Assembly: GCA_963966185.1 (NCBI GenBank)
Contig: CAWZYM010000020.1
Span: 1,667,501-1,731,500 of the forward strand
Length of the DNA stretch: 64,000 nucleotides
DNA from: Rhabditoides inermis
Taxonomy: Eukaryota; Nematoda; Chromadorea; Rhabditida; Rhabditidae
Direction: 5' to 3'
Shown here: positions 24,954-35,641 of the stretch, one piece after another
Position numbering within the stretch: position 1 is the first letter of the stretch
How the letters are laid out: each line of letters begins with the position of its first letter
Notes under the pieces: generated by a model
What the model saw: the letters and a program-made list of their open reading frames with translations, nothing else
Told to the model about the DNA's origin: nothing
Databases searched by the model: none
Program-made: the position numbers and the translations under genes

Positions 24954-27833
24954 ATGGAAGCGACAGTGAAAGTCGCTCCCGCTTCTCCTCCAAGGCGTAT
25001 TCCTGCCAAGGTGCATTTTGCCTTCCAGGCAATTAATACCGTTCTCATTGTCGTTCTCTATGTGCTGGCTCTCCAGAGAACAGAGGTGCGTTCCCTTCTT
25101 GGTTTCTCCTTCCATGATCATCTCAGGAGCTCGAGTCGCAATGTGTGCATGCTCGCCTATCGGTCCGCGCTAAGCGCTCTCCAGCACTCACCATGAAGGA
25201 ACTGCCAAGTGATCTTGAAGATTATACCGTAATCATCGGACAGGATACGATCATACCTGTGAGTATGAATGTTTTTGGATCGTTAGAAAAGGCTTGCAGA
25301 AAGACGTACTGGAGAAATCTTGTGGGCGTGTTCATCGACACTGCGCCGACAAGGAGATGAAGCTGATGGGGTTCCAGGGACCGCGCGGAGACCCAGGCAC
25401 GAAAGGACCGCAAGGGCCTCCAGGCAGAAGGGGTCCCATGGGGGTGAGCACATCATAAATATATCACAATGAATTTATTTTGAATCTTATAGGTGGTGGG
25501 TCCAAGCGGTCTAGTGGGAGACGCGGGAGAGGTAGGCGAGCCAGGCAGGGATGGCCGCTGCAACTGCTCCTTTCCCGACATGTACGTACACAGAGTGCCT
25601 ATCCCCGGGCCACCCATAATACAGGTACTATTCGCTTTTATATTGTAATCATACTCCCATCCGTTTGTTTCTAGGTGGAAGAGCGTCCAGTGCCAGTTCC
25701 AGTTGTTGTGGTGAAGGAGGTGGAGGTGACGCGGCTCGTGCCCTTCGAGCCCACCCCGCCCGGCTTCGCCCCGCCTCCCGGATGGTCTCCCGGGATGAAG
25801 CGACCCGATCTCAGCAGGACCCGCACTCTCCCCAGGTACATCTCCCAATATCATCCTTATTCTCTCTCTCTCTCTCCCTCCCTCCCTCTCTCCCTCCCTC
25901 CCTCCCTCCCTCCCTCTCTCTCCCTCCCTCCCTCCCTCCCTCCCTCCCTCCCTCCCTCCCTCCCTCCCTCCCTCCCTCCCTCCCTCCCTCCCTCCCTCTC
26001 TCATCTTTTCTATTCCTATCTATCTTTACCCAATCGCTCTCACTCGTCTCGAAATATCACAGGTTCTCTACTGTGCCGCCTTCTCCGGTAACGAAGAAGC
26101 GTCGTCCCACCACTCCACCAACTCCTCCCCCGAGTGCATTCGGTGAGACATTCGAAACCTCTGCTGGTGCACAATTTAATATTCAATCATAGATTCAAAC
26201 GGCACTTTATTCGGCAACTGGACAGAGCCGGTGAGCAACTTCACAACCCCGCCGCCGTACACCGGGCCTCCCACACTCGGATACAACAGGAGGGGTGAGT
26301 GTGATGTGGACGGTGAGCATGTGAGATGTCATCATTTTAGAGTGCATGCTCGCTGCCGTCGGTATTCCAGTGTTGCATGCAGAGTCGCAATACGGTGAAG
26401 TGAGTCTCATACCACCATTCCACTCGTTCTCTCTTCTCTATCTGGAAATGTGTAGGTGGGTTCGTGGATGCGCGACGCCAATCCGTCGTCGGAGGCCATG
26501 TCCGAAAAGCGATGGGTGACCGACGGGTTCGCATCTCCCGTACTCTACGAGTACGAGAACGAGAGACAGCTCATGAACAAGAAACAGAAGATCAAGTGAG
26601 TTCTTTTTATCGGGATTCGGGATCAAATATGAGGATGAACTTTTAAGGTACTATGTGGATTTCCTCGCGTCGGGCACTGGTAACATGGTGTACAACGGAT
26701 CGTACTACTACCATCGTCACGGCTCCAACTACCTGGTGAAGTGAGTAGAAAAGGAGAAGAATGGATAAGTGAAGTGTTTGCAGGTACAATCTGGAGTCGA
26801 CTGATCAGGAACAGTTCTCTCTGGAGGGCATGGCTCATCTCGACTGCGACAGACTGCCCGATCATACTTTTGAGGTGAGGCGAGCGATGTGTGATATAGT
26901 TCTATGCTCGCAATAAGTTGCGCGCGGTGGGGTAGATCAGAGGAAGACGGAGAGTCAGATCTCGACAGTAGTGCTCAAAACAAGAGAAGCAGACGGTTAT
27001 GGCACCGTATTTCGAACTGCAAGCGAGGTAGATCGAAAACTATTGCTCTGGCGCGGGCTATAGAGCTAGGGCAAGAATGATGGCGCATACGGACGTGTTC
27101 CAGGCGTGCAACGAGACTGACCGCGAGCCGTGGCTGTATGGCAGGGACCACAACTATGTCGACTATGCTGTCGACGAGAACGGGCTGTGGGTGATCTACA
27201 CGCATCAGGACAGCGGACTCCTCGCTGTCAGCAAGATCGAACCCGTCAGTCTTCTGTTGTCACGTTCTCCTCATATTGTCTGGTGGTCTGTCTGTGTATG
27301 TATGCCATTCTAGTATGCACAGCCGCTGCGATTGTATGAGAGCTTTGCTACCGGATGTGAGTTGTGACTGTTTGGATTTCAGGATTTCTTTGTGGTGCGC
27401 ACGTGGCAGATTCCTGAGGTGAACGCGACTGAGGTGGGTAGGGTAGAGTATGCAAGATGAATATGACTATGGTACAGGTGGCGGATGCGTTTATCATGTG
27501 CGGAGTGCTGTACGCACTGACAAATGGAACGGCGAGGGACTCGCATATCACACACGCATATGACCTGTACAGGTGAGGGAGAGAGGAGAGGGACTGGATG
27601 AGGACAGTGCCTGTTCAGGAATGAAACTATCCCGGGACAAGTGTCGTGGTACAATCCATACCGTGGACTCAGCATGCTCCATTACAATCCCATCGACAGT
27701 CGACTCTATTTCTATGACAGAAGGTGAGATTGGCAGAGGAGAGCCATACGAATGAGGTTTCTTTCTCATCAGGCGTCTGCTCTCTGTCAACGTTCGCATC
27801 GAAGAGGACGAGCCCGAGTACGCAGACTATTGA
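24954..27833 (+). CDS. unc-122: Collagen and olfactomedin transmembrane protein, UNC-122/gliomedin-like
   Basis: Sixteen exons join in frame to 572 residues (24954-25085, 25127-25258, 25300-25443, 25493-25624, 25675-25835, 26063-26142, 26193-26294, 26341-26399, 26456-26595, 26648-26740, 26784-26874, 27104-27244, 27383-27433, 27478-27572, 27619-27723, 27773-27833). Order: cytosolic N end, one membrane span (about 25-41), a stalk with a furin-type site RAKR (residues 56-59), short Gly-X-Y block (about 115-160), Pro-rich linker, then an olfactomedin domain from about residue 300 (VGSWMRDANP, YYVDFLASGTGNMVYNGSYYYH, DYAVDENGLWVIY, CGVLYALTN, YNPIDSRLYFYD). This is the gliomedin/UNC-122 (COF-2) layout. 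C. elegans UNC-122 acts at neuromuscular sites and in coelomocytes. The gene starts 277 bp after the NOP10 stop on the same strand. Confidence 0.94.
25857..26003. repeat. (CCCT)n/(CT)n microsatellite
   Basis: Long CCCT run with CT edges in an intron of the UNC-122-like gene, between exons 25675-25835 and 26063-26142. Confidence 0.95.
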
Positions 27834-28364
27834 CACGACTGCGCCGTGCATATATGTTCAATACAGTCATGTCACTCTGTTGCCCCGTCGTGTAGCAGTT
27901 TTATGTACAATTATCCGTGTTTGAGTAGACTGTTTATGTTAGTTGGAGCCAGTTTATACGCCGAATGAGCGTTGTCGGGAGGCAAGGGGCGAGAGAGTGG
28001 GAGGCAGGGGAGTGTGGGTATGTGAGAGGGCGCAGACGGCTCGTGGGCCGAATCAGCGGGATCGACAGATGCTCGTGTTCTTTCTGATTTGTCGATTGTC
28101 GCCCGCCAACATTGCGCATCCCTTTCCTTATCCCGCTTTCATTTTTTATCACCCCTCGATGTCTTGTGAAACCTGTCTGATTGTGATGATAGTGATATCT
28201 GTGATATAAACGACTCGCTGCAAAGCCTACATATGATGGAATGATTGTTTTGTTATCCTCGCTCGAGTTGAGACTACTCTAACATATCTAGTTGCTGATT
28301 GGTTGAGTTGTGACCTTCTCTTCCCTCGCGATTCCCCGTCTCTTTCCGGGTCCGCCCCCTGTTC
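27834..28364. other. Intergenic: 3' side of UNC-122-like gene
   Basis: No coding signal seen up to the transposon's TCA flank at 28365-28367. Confidence 0.5.
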
Positions 28365-28367
28365 TCA

Positions 28368-28405
28368 AGGCCTGTTTATAGTCGCGCATTTTTCAGCAAT
28401 ATTGC
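28368..28405. repeat. Left terminal inverted repeat of Harbinger element
   Basis: Starts AGGCCTGTTTATAG and is matched by the reverse complement of 31003-31040 with about two mismatches. Confidence 0.9.
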
Positions 28406-28708
28406 GCAATATTCTGCAATATTTGTGTGGTGAAGGATACCTATCGATTGATTTCGCAAAAAAGCGAGAATGTGCAATAAAGCGAAATAATGCTAGCAGA
28501 AAAATGCAGAATTCTGCATTATTTTATTGCAATATTTAGCAATATTTAGCTTTTTTCAGCAATTTTCGTCACAATCGACGTGCAAGCGAGATGAAGAAGA
28601 GGCATGATCAGCTGTTCCTGCCATGAGTGTTGTGATCTATTCCCTGTGTTGTGATGAATATTTGAATTGATGAATTGATTGATGGTTATACTATGTATTA
28701 TTCCAGAA

Positions 28709-30232
28709 ATGGATTACCTGTCTCAGTTGGGTCTGCTCATCAAGCTTCTGAATGTCTATTGTCTCATAATGGCGGTGAAAAGGAAGCGTAAGAAGAGGTT
28801 GTACGTGTCCGATGCTCATCTTCCCCTCTGTGATACTCGATTCCGAACGTTCGATGCCTATTTCGTGTCGCAGAATCCCATGAAGATAATCGAGTATATC
28901 CGCCTGTCTTGTTCGGAATTTGAATCGCTCCTTGCCGCCATCGTCCACGACATTGATCATCCCCGCAACCACCGTTTCCCGATCACTCCTAGGCATCGCT
29001 TGGCACTGTACCTGAGGTGAACAATGGGATGTGAATTGAGATGACTAGTTATGTCAATTAGGTACGTAGGACACGGGCAATCGCTCACTTCTCTCGCGCA
29101 AGAGTGTTCTATTGGAAAGACGACCGCAGCGCAGATCGTGAAGGAGGTGGCAGAGGCGATAGTCAAGAGTGAGACTACTAGTGAATTCACAATTGAACAT
29201 ACTGTGTACAGATTGCTACTCGTCGGCATTTCCTCCCCTCACAAGAAACACGTGGAAAGAGTCTTCGGAGAGGTTCATGAGCGGATACGGCTATCCTCGC
29301 GGGTTGGCCTGTATTGACGGAAAGCACGTAGAAATACAAGTCAGTGGTACTCACTCATATAACGATCTATTTGCACAATAATTCAGGCTCCGTCGAATAC
29401 AGGAAGTCAGTATTACAACTACAAGGGCCACTTCTCCTTCGTCCTACTTGCTGCATGTGACTCCAACTTACGAATTCTGCTGTTCGATCTGGGTTCGAAT
29501 GGGAGATGTTCAGATAGCGGAATATTCAACAACAGTGTCATGAAGGTGAACACATATTTGAATAGTTTAAAAACTTAAAAAAGTTAGTTCGTAAACATGG
29601 TGATATTCTGTGTTATGTGGTGAGTCACCAATTAGCACTACACCCTAGTGTGACGTCATTGCATAAATTCAGGGATACATTGAGAGGAGGGGAAATGCAG
29701 TCTTCCCTGCAACGACAGACCTCGACGGTCATGGCCCTGTTCCTTACCACTTCTTGGGGGATGGTGGCTTCGCTCTGACTCGACGCATGATGAGGCCGTA
29801 CAGTCAGGCAATCGCGGGTAGCGATATGAACAAACTGGAGTTTAACCGGAGATATAGCAGGTATAAAACCCGCGATGGCGAGTTTGTAAATAGGAAAAAC
29901 GCAATATCAGCGTTCGGCGCCTCGTCGAAAACCTCTTCGGCAGCATGGCGAATCGGTTCCGTATTCTCCGCCGCGCCATCGATCTCAACGTGGAATCGAG
30001 CAAAACAGTGGTTCTATCCTGCATGGTAGCTCAAAACAATGATGTTTAAATATTATATCAAACCTTAATTCAGATTCTCCACAACGCTTTGGTCGATCGG
30101 TACGGTAACGAAGGCGTTCTTCGCCGTTTCCCACCTCTTCCCCTGAACGTTCCCAACAACCATGTTCCCGCACAGGGAGGAGCTGTTTACCGTGAACGGA
30201 TGAAGAACTACTTCATCGCAAACCCCAACTAG
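28709..30232 (+). CDS. PIF/Harbinger DDE transposase
   Basis: Seven exons (28709-29016, 29062-29168, 29212-29339, 29387-29545, 29673-29860, 29911-30025, 30074-30232) join in frame to 387 residues. N-terminal part: KRKRKKRLYVSDAHLP and an HTH-like region (TPRHRLALYLRYVGHGQSLTSLAQECSIGKTT split over two exons). Catalytic core: first Asp in GLACIDGKHVEI, second in FVLLAACDSN followed by GSNGRCSDSGIFNNS, and the C-terminal acidic residue in VRRLVENLFGSMANRFRILRR. These are the DDE_Tnp_4 landmarks. It should excise and reinsert the element as partner of the Myb-like protein. The start ATG follows a TTATTCCAG acceptor; an in-frame ATG at 28679 and one at 28769 are alternatives. Confidence 0.92.
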
Positions 30233-30426
30233 AATAACATATTACTATTTATTATATCCATATATTATATCCATGTACAAATCTTTATAAACTTGAATGA
30301 TGAGAGTAGAGACTAATAACTGACAATTTACAAAATGTAACAACAGAAACAACTATAAAGAAGAACAACAAGAACTAGAAACAAGACAAAAATGGAAGAC
30401 AAGACTACAAAGTATAAATATCACAC

Positions 30427-30817
30427 CTACATATCCCACATGACAAGACGGGCATTGAAGGCTGCCAGCTCCTTGTAGTACTCTTTGAACTGATCGAGAT
30501 CCTTCTCGCGCATCTCCTCCATACTCAAGCGAATCGATGCAACTGAAACATTTTCATAGTATGAACAATATAATGTTCGATGACTTACAGAGCATGCCTA
30601 GTCTATCAGTAGGCAGTATTTTGTTCCACATAGTGAGTTTCAAAGTGGAGTCTTTATATTCTTTCATGGCCACATTCCACAAAACGGGAACTCTCTCGAC
30701 ACATCGTATGAGAGTAACCTTTTGGGGTTGCGAAAATTGCACACTGACTCCGTCATCCTTAATCACAATGGATGATTGGGATTGATTACCTTTCGGGCGC
30801 CCACGTTTACCCGACAT
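30427..30817 (-). CDS. Harbinger Myb/MADF-like DNA-binding protein
   Basis: Two exons (30817-30589, 30542-30427) give 114 residues. It opens with a GKRGRPKG AT-hook-like motif and continues with a helix-rich region (VTLIRCVERVPVLWNVAMKEYKD, TMWNKI) typical of the MADF/Myb-SANT proteins that accompany Harbinger transposases, then a charged C-terminal helix (MEEMREKDLDQFKEYYKEL). The family role is nuclear import of the transposase and binding of subterminal sites. Shorter than most such proteins but without a break. Confidence 0.8.
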
Positions 30818-31002
30818 AACACTGAAAAATATAAGTTTATATGAAAAAAATACACAAAATAATTCAAAAACACAAAAAAATAAATAAGCACTTGAGAAAT
30901 GACGCGCGCCGCAATATTGCATCACACCGTCAAGATTCATGTGACACAAGAATTGCGCCCGCGAAAAATTTTCCGGCCGCAATATTGCTGAAAAATGCTG
31001 CC

Positions 31003-31040
31003 GCAATATTGCGGAATAATGCGCGACTATAAACAGGCCT
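31003..31040. repeat. Right terminal inverted repeat of Harbinger element
   Basis: Ends CTATAAACAGGCCT and mirrors 28368-28405. Confidence 0.9.
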
Positions 31041-31043
31041 TCA

Positions 31044-32001
31044 CACCGTTTTTGCTAGTCGGTGTTTCCTGCAAGGTGGTTTGGACTCGTGTGTCCTCGC
31101 GAGTCTCCCTTTGGTGCCACCTTTGCTATGATTGGACCGCGTTGTTCTTTGTTGGTGATCATTGACCGCCTAACCCTCATAGATCTACAAACTTTAGGAA
31201 TAGGCGGGAAGTGTGGGTGATAAGATGCGATGGACAGGGTTCAGAGTGTGTGTACGGTGTGTACTGTGTGGATTAGTGCGTGTACCTCGGTGTTGGCAAG
31301 ACGGTTTCCGGGGGTGCGGTCTTTGACGCTTCACGTAGGTAGGAAGGAGAGAAGCCACTCGTGTGAACTCGCTGAGATACGCATTGATAAGCGAGCTATT
31401 TGAGGCATTTGGCATGTCTGCGATCTGCTTATCATTGGCTGATCAGTGCGATAGATGGTTGCCATATGTTGTGAAGAGGTCAGGACTGTATTGTGTGTGA
31501 TGTTTACGTGCTTGGATTGATTGTCGTACATTGTGAGTCAGCAGGGGGCAGCTGTGTGATTGCGTGGATGTCGATGCTGGTTGCCCGATGCGTTGGCGGT
31601 TCGTGTGCCTCTCTCCCCTCTATTGTGCCTGCCCTTCGGAGAGACGCGTGGCAACCATCCGCTCATCGCCTCCCCTTTTTGTGCCCCTCAATTCAATCTG
31701 AATGCAATACACTGTTCACGCAGTGCGTTAGATTCGAATCTATTCCATTACGGTTTGCGTCTGATGTGATTTCTAGTTTGTTTGGCGAAAAACTGGGGAA
31801 TGATCCTTGTCTAGGTGCAGGATGTTCTCAGTGATTTCTGTCTCACTCTATCTGTGCGTCTTTCTGTGTCTCCATCTTCTCTCTCCCCTCTCCCCTCTCT
31901 AATTTCTCTATTCTCTCCTCTCTTCTTTCTCGCCTCTCTCCTCTCTCATCTCTTTCTATCATCGCTTCCTCCCCCTCTCTGTTTTCTTTCCCGCTCTCAC
32001 C

Positions 32002-32040
<39 letters not shown>

Positions 32041-32097
32041 AGTTCGCGTGAGGTGTAAGATGATATGTTTGAGTATGTTCCAACTTGTTCCAGCGGT
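31044..32097. other. Intergenic upstream of UDP-glucose dehydrogenase fragment
   Basis: No coding signal found. Ends with a CT-rich tract (31850-32038). An acceptor TTGTTCCAG lies four bases before the dehydrogenase ATG. Confidence 0.5.
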
Positions 32098-32553
32098 ATG
32101 TTCGACACAGTGGAGAGGATTGTGTGTGTGGGCGCGGGATACGTCGGAGGCCCCACCTGTGCCATGATTGCTCTCAAGGTGGGCAAAAGGATGGTGTATT
32201 ATTATCAGAGTTCATTATAATCAAAACATAATCATCATTGTAGTGTTTTGTGTTTCAGTGCCCGCACATCAGGGTGACTGTTGTGGACATGAACGAGGAG
32301 AAGATTGCGCAGTGGAACTCGGACAAGCTGCCTATCTATGAGGTGCGGGCAGGCATGGATGGATGGATAGGGGCGGAAGACGGAATGGGTGTTGCTTGGT
32401 ATGGGACGTGGCCTGTTGTAGCCGGGCCTGGATGAGGTGGTGTCCGAGTGCCGCGGCCGCAACCTGTTCTTCTCGTCTGACGTGGCTGGCGCCATCCGAG
32501 ACGCGCACCTCATATTCATCTCCGTCAACACTCCCACCAAGATGTACGGACGT
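32098..32553 (+). pseudogene. sqv-4: UDP-glucose 6-dehydrogenase, 5' fragment only
   Basis: Three exons (32098-32178, 32259-32342, 32422 to about 32553) encode the first roughly 99 residues of UDP-glucose dehydrogenase: the Rossmann [43 protein letters not shown] and FISVNTPTKMYG. The enzyme (about 480 residues, cytosol) makes UDP-glucuronate for heparan and chondroitin synthesis; SQV-4 is the nematode orthologue. After MYGR the conserved continuation is absent, and nothing further of the protein is visible before the oppositely oriented GST-like gene. A donor-like GGACgtttgc is present, so a huge intron cannot be excluded. The fragment looks like the result of a rearrangement or an assembly break. 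Confidence 0.8.
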
Positions 32554-33045
32554 TTGCCATCGGCAGCCAGTCTCATCAGGCGATGGATTTGTTTGGAACT
32601 GCCGGTCTGTGAGCGTTCGATCGATTATCGATTGATTCCACCTCGTGATATTCCTCTCTGCTCTTCGTTTGTATTGCGAACTCCGCTCACTTGCATAATT
32701 TTTGGGTCGTTTTACACAGCTTGCGCAATTTCCGAAATTATATTTTGCCATGTTTGCACTACATTTTGTATTACCCGTTTTGCAATATTTCCGCGTTTTT
32801 ATGTTGTCCAAAGAAGACTGTGAAGTAGCTTGTTTTATTTTTCTACTTTTTATGAACTCTTTGCATGTCTCATAATAATTTTATAGATAAAGATTTTATT
32901 ATGAAGTTGTTTTATTTTTTCTCGTGAGGGAAATGGAACCAGGACGGAAGTGCTTACACGAAATATTTATCACAACACTGTAACACTGATCTGCATCAAG
33001 CATAAAACAATAGGAACGCCTGTGTAATTAATTCATAGAATGGAT
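32554..33045. other. AT-rich intergenic stretch
   Basis: No gene seen; unexpectedly unrelated to the dehydrogenase upstream. Confidence 0.5.
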
Positions 33046-33544
33046 CTACGCGATGTACCTCTCCTGCCAGCTGGTGTTCATCTTCCGGTTCGCCCCTGTC
33101 GCCTCGTCCCAATCCGGCCAGTACGTAGACTTGATACTAAACAAGGGGATTGTACAATATTTCTGATTGAGACAGAGTGGTATCACAGAGCGGTGAGATG
33201 TAAGATATGCAAGATCTTGCACAAGATCTTGCATATGAAGGCCTACAAGAAGAATTCCCTACAAGAAGTTGTAAGTTGTTCTGACCGATTGAAGTGGGCG
33301 ACGAGATTCGGCGTGTTTTCGTCCATGAATCGAGGAATGCGCGTAGACAGCATCGGAGCTGAGTAAATGCTCGCCACAGTGCCGAACACAACCGCGTCAA
33401 ACTGAAGAATGGGCGTGGCCTGGAGGGGCGGGGCTATCTCTTACCGTGCTCGGCGAGGCGTCTCCGAAAGAAGTACTTCTTGCTTCCAAGAAGCGCGGAA
33501 AGGGCCAGCAGATCGCGCTCAGTCATTGTGTCAACCTAGAGAAA

Positions 33545-33549
<5 letters not shown>

Positions 33550-33590
<41 letters not shown>
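33550..33590. repeat. (CT)n microsatellite in gene A intron
   Basis: CT run in the GST-like gene A intron next to the 33535 exon. Confidence 0.9.
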
Positions 33591-33591
<1 letters not shown>

Positions 33592-33876
33592 CGCCCCCTC
33601 TCTCTCTCCCTCCCCCCCTCTCTCTCTCCACTCACCTCGCTTGGGTTGATGCCTGCCGACGCCCTGCACAAACGTGCCCTTGGTCATCTGAACACTTATG
33701 TGAGACTCCGCCCTTTCGTCCCCGCCCACCTTGCTCTTCATCATGCGCAGTCCCATGGTGCGGAAGATGTAGCCCTTGAGTCCGGTGATATCTCCCATCA
33801 TACCCTGAGGACCAGCCTTCCATGCGTTGTCACGAGAGCGGTTGTAGATGATCTGCCTGTGAAAGGGGGAGTCTCT

Positions 33877-33881
<5 letters not shown>

Positions 33882-33931
<50 letters not shown>

Positions 33932-33942
33932 CTCTCTCTCCC
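33882..33942. repeat. (CT)n microsatellite touching a donor
   Basis: CT run immediately followed by the gene-sense donor of exon 34029-33947 (gtaagggagagag). Confidence 0.9.
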
Positions 33943-34400
33943 TTACCAGTTGAGGCTGTTCTCTAGGAGGGAAGTGTATGCGACCGAGTGTGCGCGGTCG
34001 GTGTCAGTGAGGTTCGCGTCGAGATATTCCTGTTGGAAGGCGGTGAGACAAAGATAGAAGAGGAGAAGGAGGGAAGGGAAGCCGTACCTCTTGTATTGCT
34101 TCTTCAGCTGTTCAATGATGATTCCCGAATCGGCGATCTCCTTTCCGTTCAGTTCAATGAAGGGGATCTGGCCCTTGGACGACATGCGAGTCAGGCCATT
34201 CGAGATGTTCTAGAAAAAACTCGTTCCTCTTCTCTCTCATTCCCTCCTCTTACCGTATAGGGAATGCTAGCTATGCGCAGCCAGGTCTCGAGTTTGAGTG
34301 CGTACATGCTGCATGTGGGTACGGCTCCTGCCCTGGGGAACTGTACGAGGTAGACATGGTCGCGTCTATAGTCCTTCTGTACCAACGAGGGAGGAGACAT

Positions 34401-34826
34401 CTGCAAAATCACGCTGCGGAAAATACAACGCTTTCATATATGGGATATGGATAGTCACAATTCCGGAGACAGTCATATTTATCGAAACGTGCATAATTGA
34501 ATAATAGACTCAAATGCGGGCCTCGTGAAAATGAAACAAAATCGATGCGTTTCTATGCGAACAGATTCTATTTTTCTATGTGAAATGTTTGCAGAAAAGA
34601 TGAATAGCATGGACAAATAGAAAATAGATAAGTAGAATTATAGAATAAAAAAAAGAATATACATTCGCGTGTCGCTGCGATATATTTGTGGTACTAAATG
34701 AAGCGGGAGAGGTATTCCACCTGTCTTTTATACGCGAATACTGTGTACGTGAGATTTCGGATGAAACGTGAACTCAGCAAACTGTCGACCACTCGGACGA
34801 AAAGATTTAACGCACAGTGTGGAGAG

Positions 34827-34878
<52 letters not shown>

Positions 34879-35339
34879 AGTGGAGAGAGAGAGCACACTT
34901 GTAGTTTCTGCACGTCTTGCTGTGGACAGTGCAGCAAACTACACTCTATTCTGCAACTCTGCAGTACTGTATCATTACTTCATTACAGAGTACTTGATTC
35001 TTGAATTTACCTTATTTAATCGAGTTCTGAGGTGTCATAATTCCCTATTAGCAACGTGAGAATTGCAAGAATGGGTTTGAGATAGCAAGGGGAAGTGAAA
35101 CACTGCATCTGCAATTTGAGTGAGTCGCGCGCTGATAAATGATAAAAGGGTACTGACGAATTTGGTTAGTTTTGAAGCAAAATTTAATTTACACATATAA
35201 TGTTTATTGATTTGTCACAAGTCATGATATACATAATACATTGAAGTGCTTTGGAATAGTGAAATTATCTGAATATGCATGTTCAGTGGGGGCAGTGAAT
35301 CCTTTCTGTGATATGAATGGATGGGTGGATGGGCGGCCT
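34401..35339. other. Region between GST-like genes A and B
   Basis: Contains a GA run (34828-34878) and no exon I can support. An upstream exon of gene A with the membrane segment might lie here but was not recognised. Confidence 0.45.
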
Positions 35340-35601
35340 CTACTCGTTGGCCTTGTAGAACTTCTCCTGCCAGCTGGTGTTTCATCTTCAGATTCACCCA
35401 GTGGCCTCGTCCCAATCCGGCCACGCCACCTCCTTCACACTGGAACACAATGATAAGTACCTTCATTAATAACTGGTGACGACAAAAAAGTAATACCCGC
35501 TCACTATGACCACCACCAATCACTGCTTTTGAGCGCGCACACTGCACACAATTAACCAACAGAGAAACTGAACTGTTGTCAGCGGGGATAGCGCACCGTT
35601 G

Positions 35602-35641
<40 letters not shown>

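Larger units (their letters stand above)
28368..31040. mobile_element. Complete PIF/Harbinger DNA transposon (2,673 bp)
   Basis: The outer ends are perfect inverted repeats over AGGCCTGTTTATAGTCGCGC and stay similar for about 37 bp. The element is flanked on both sides by TCA (28365-28367 and 31041-31043), a 3-bp duplication as produced by this superfamily (TWA is the more usual target). It carries two convergent genes, a DDE transposase on the plus strand and a Myb/MADF-like protein on the minus strand, the standard Harbinger pair. Both are intact when introns are removed, so the copy may be autonomous and recent. Subterminal regions are filled with GCAATATTGC-type palindromes. Confidence 0.92.
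33046..34400 (-). pseudogene. GST-like CDR/FAXC-family gene A, frame-disrupted
   Basis: Exons on the minus strand: 34400-34254, 34209-34088, 34029-33947, 33856-33730, 33687-33636, 33535-33445, 33401-33286, 33136-33046. The product matches the metaxin/FAXC/CDR GST-like family: VYLVQFPRAGAVPTCSMYALKLETWLRIASIPYT-type N-terminal thioredoxin fold (read over exon 1), [20 protein letters not shown], then the GST C domain (YNRSRDNAWK, GYIFRTMGL, QGVGRH, TERDLLALSALLG) and HFNR/IKSTYWPDWDE near the end. Three places break frame: the 34088/34029 junction, one extra base in 33687-33636 (52 nt) and one extra base in 33535-33445 (91 nt). In C. elegans CDR-1 is cadmium-responsive. It may be a pseudogene or a good gene with read errors. 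The usual N-terminal membrane segment is not found. Confidence 0.75.
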
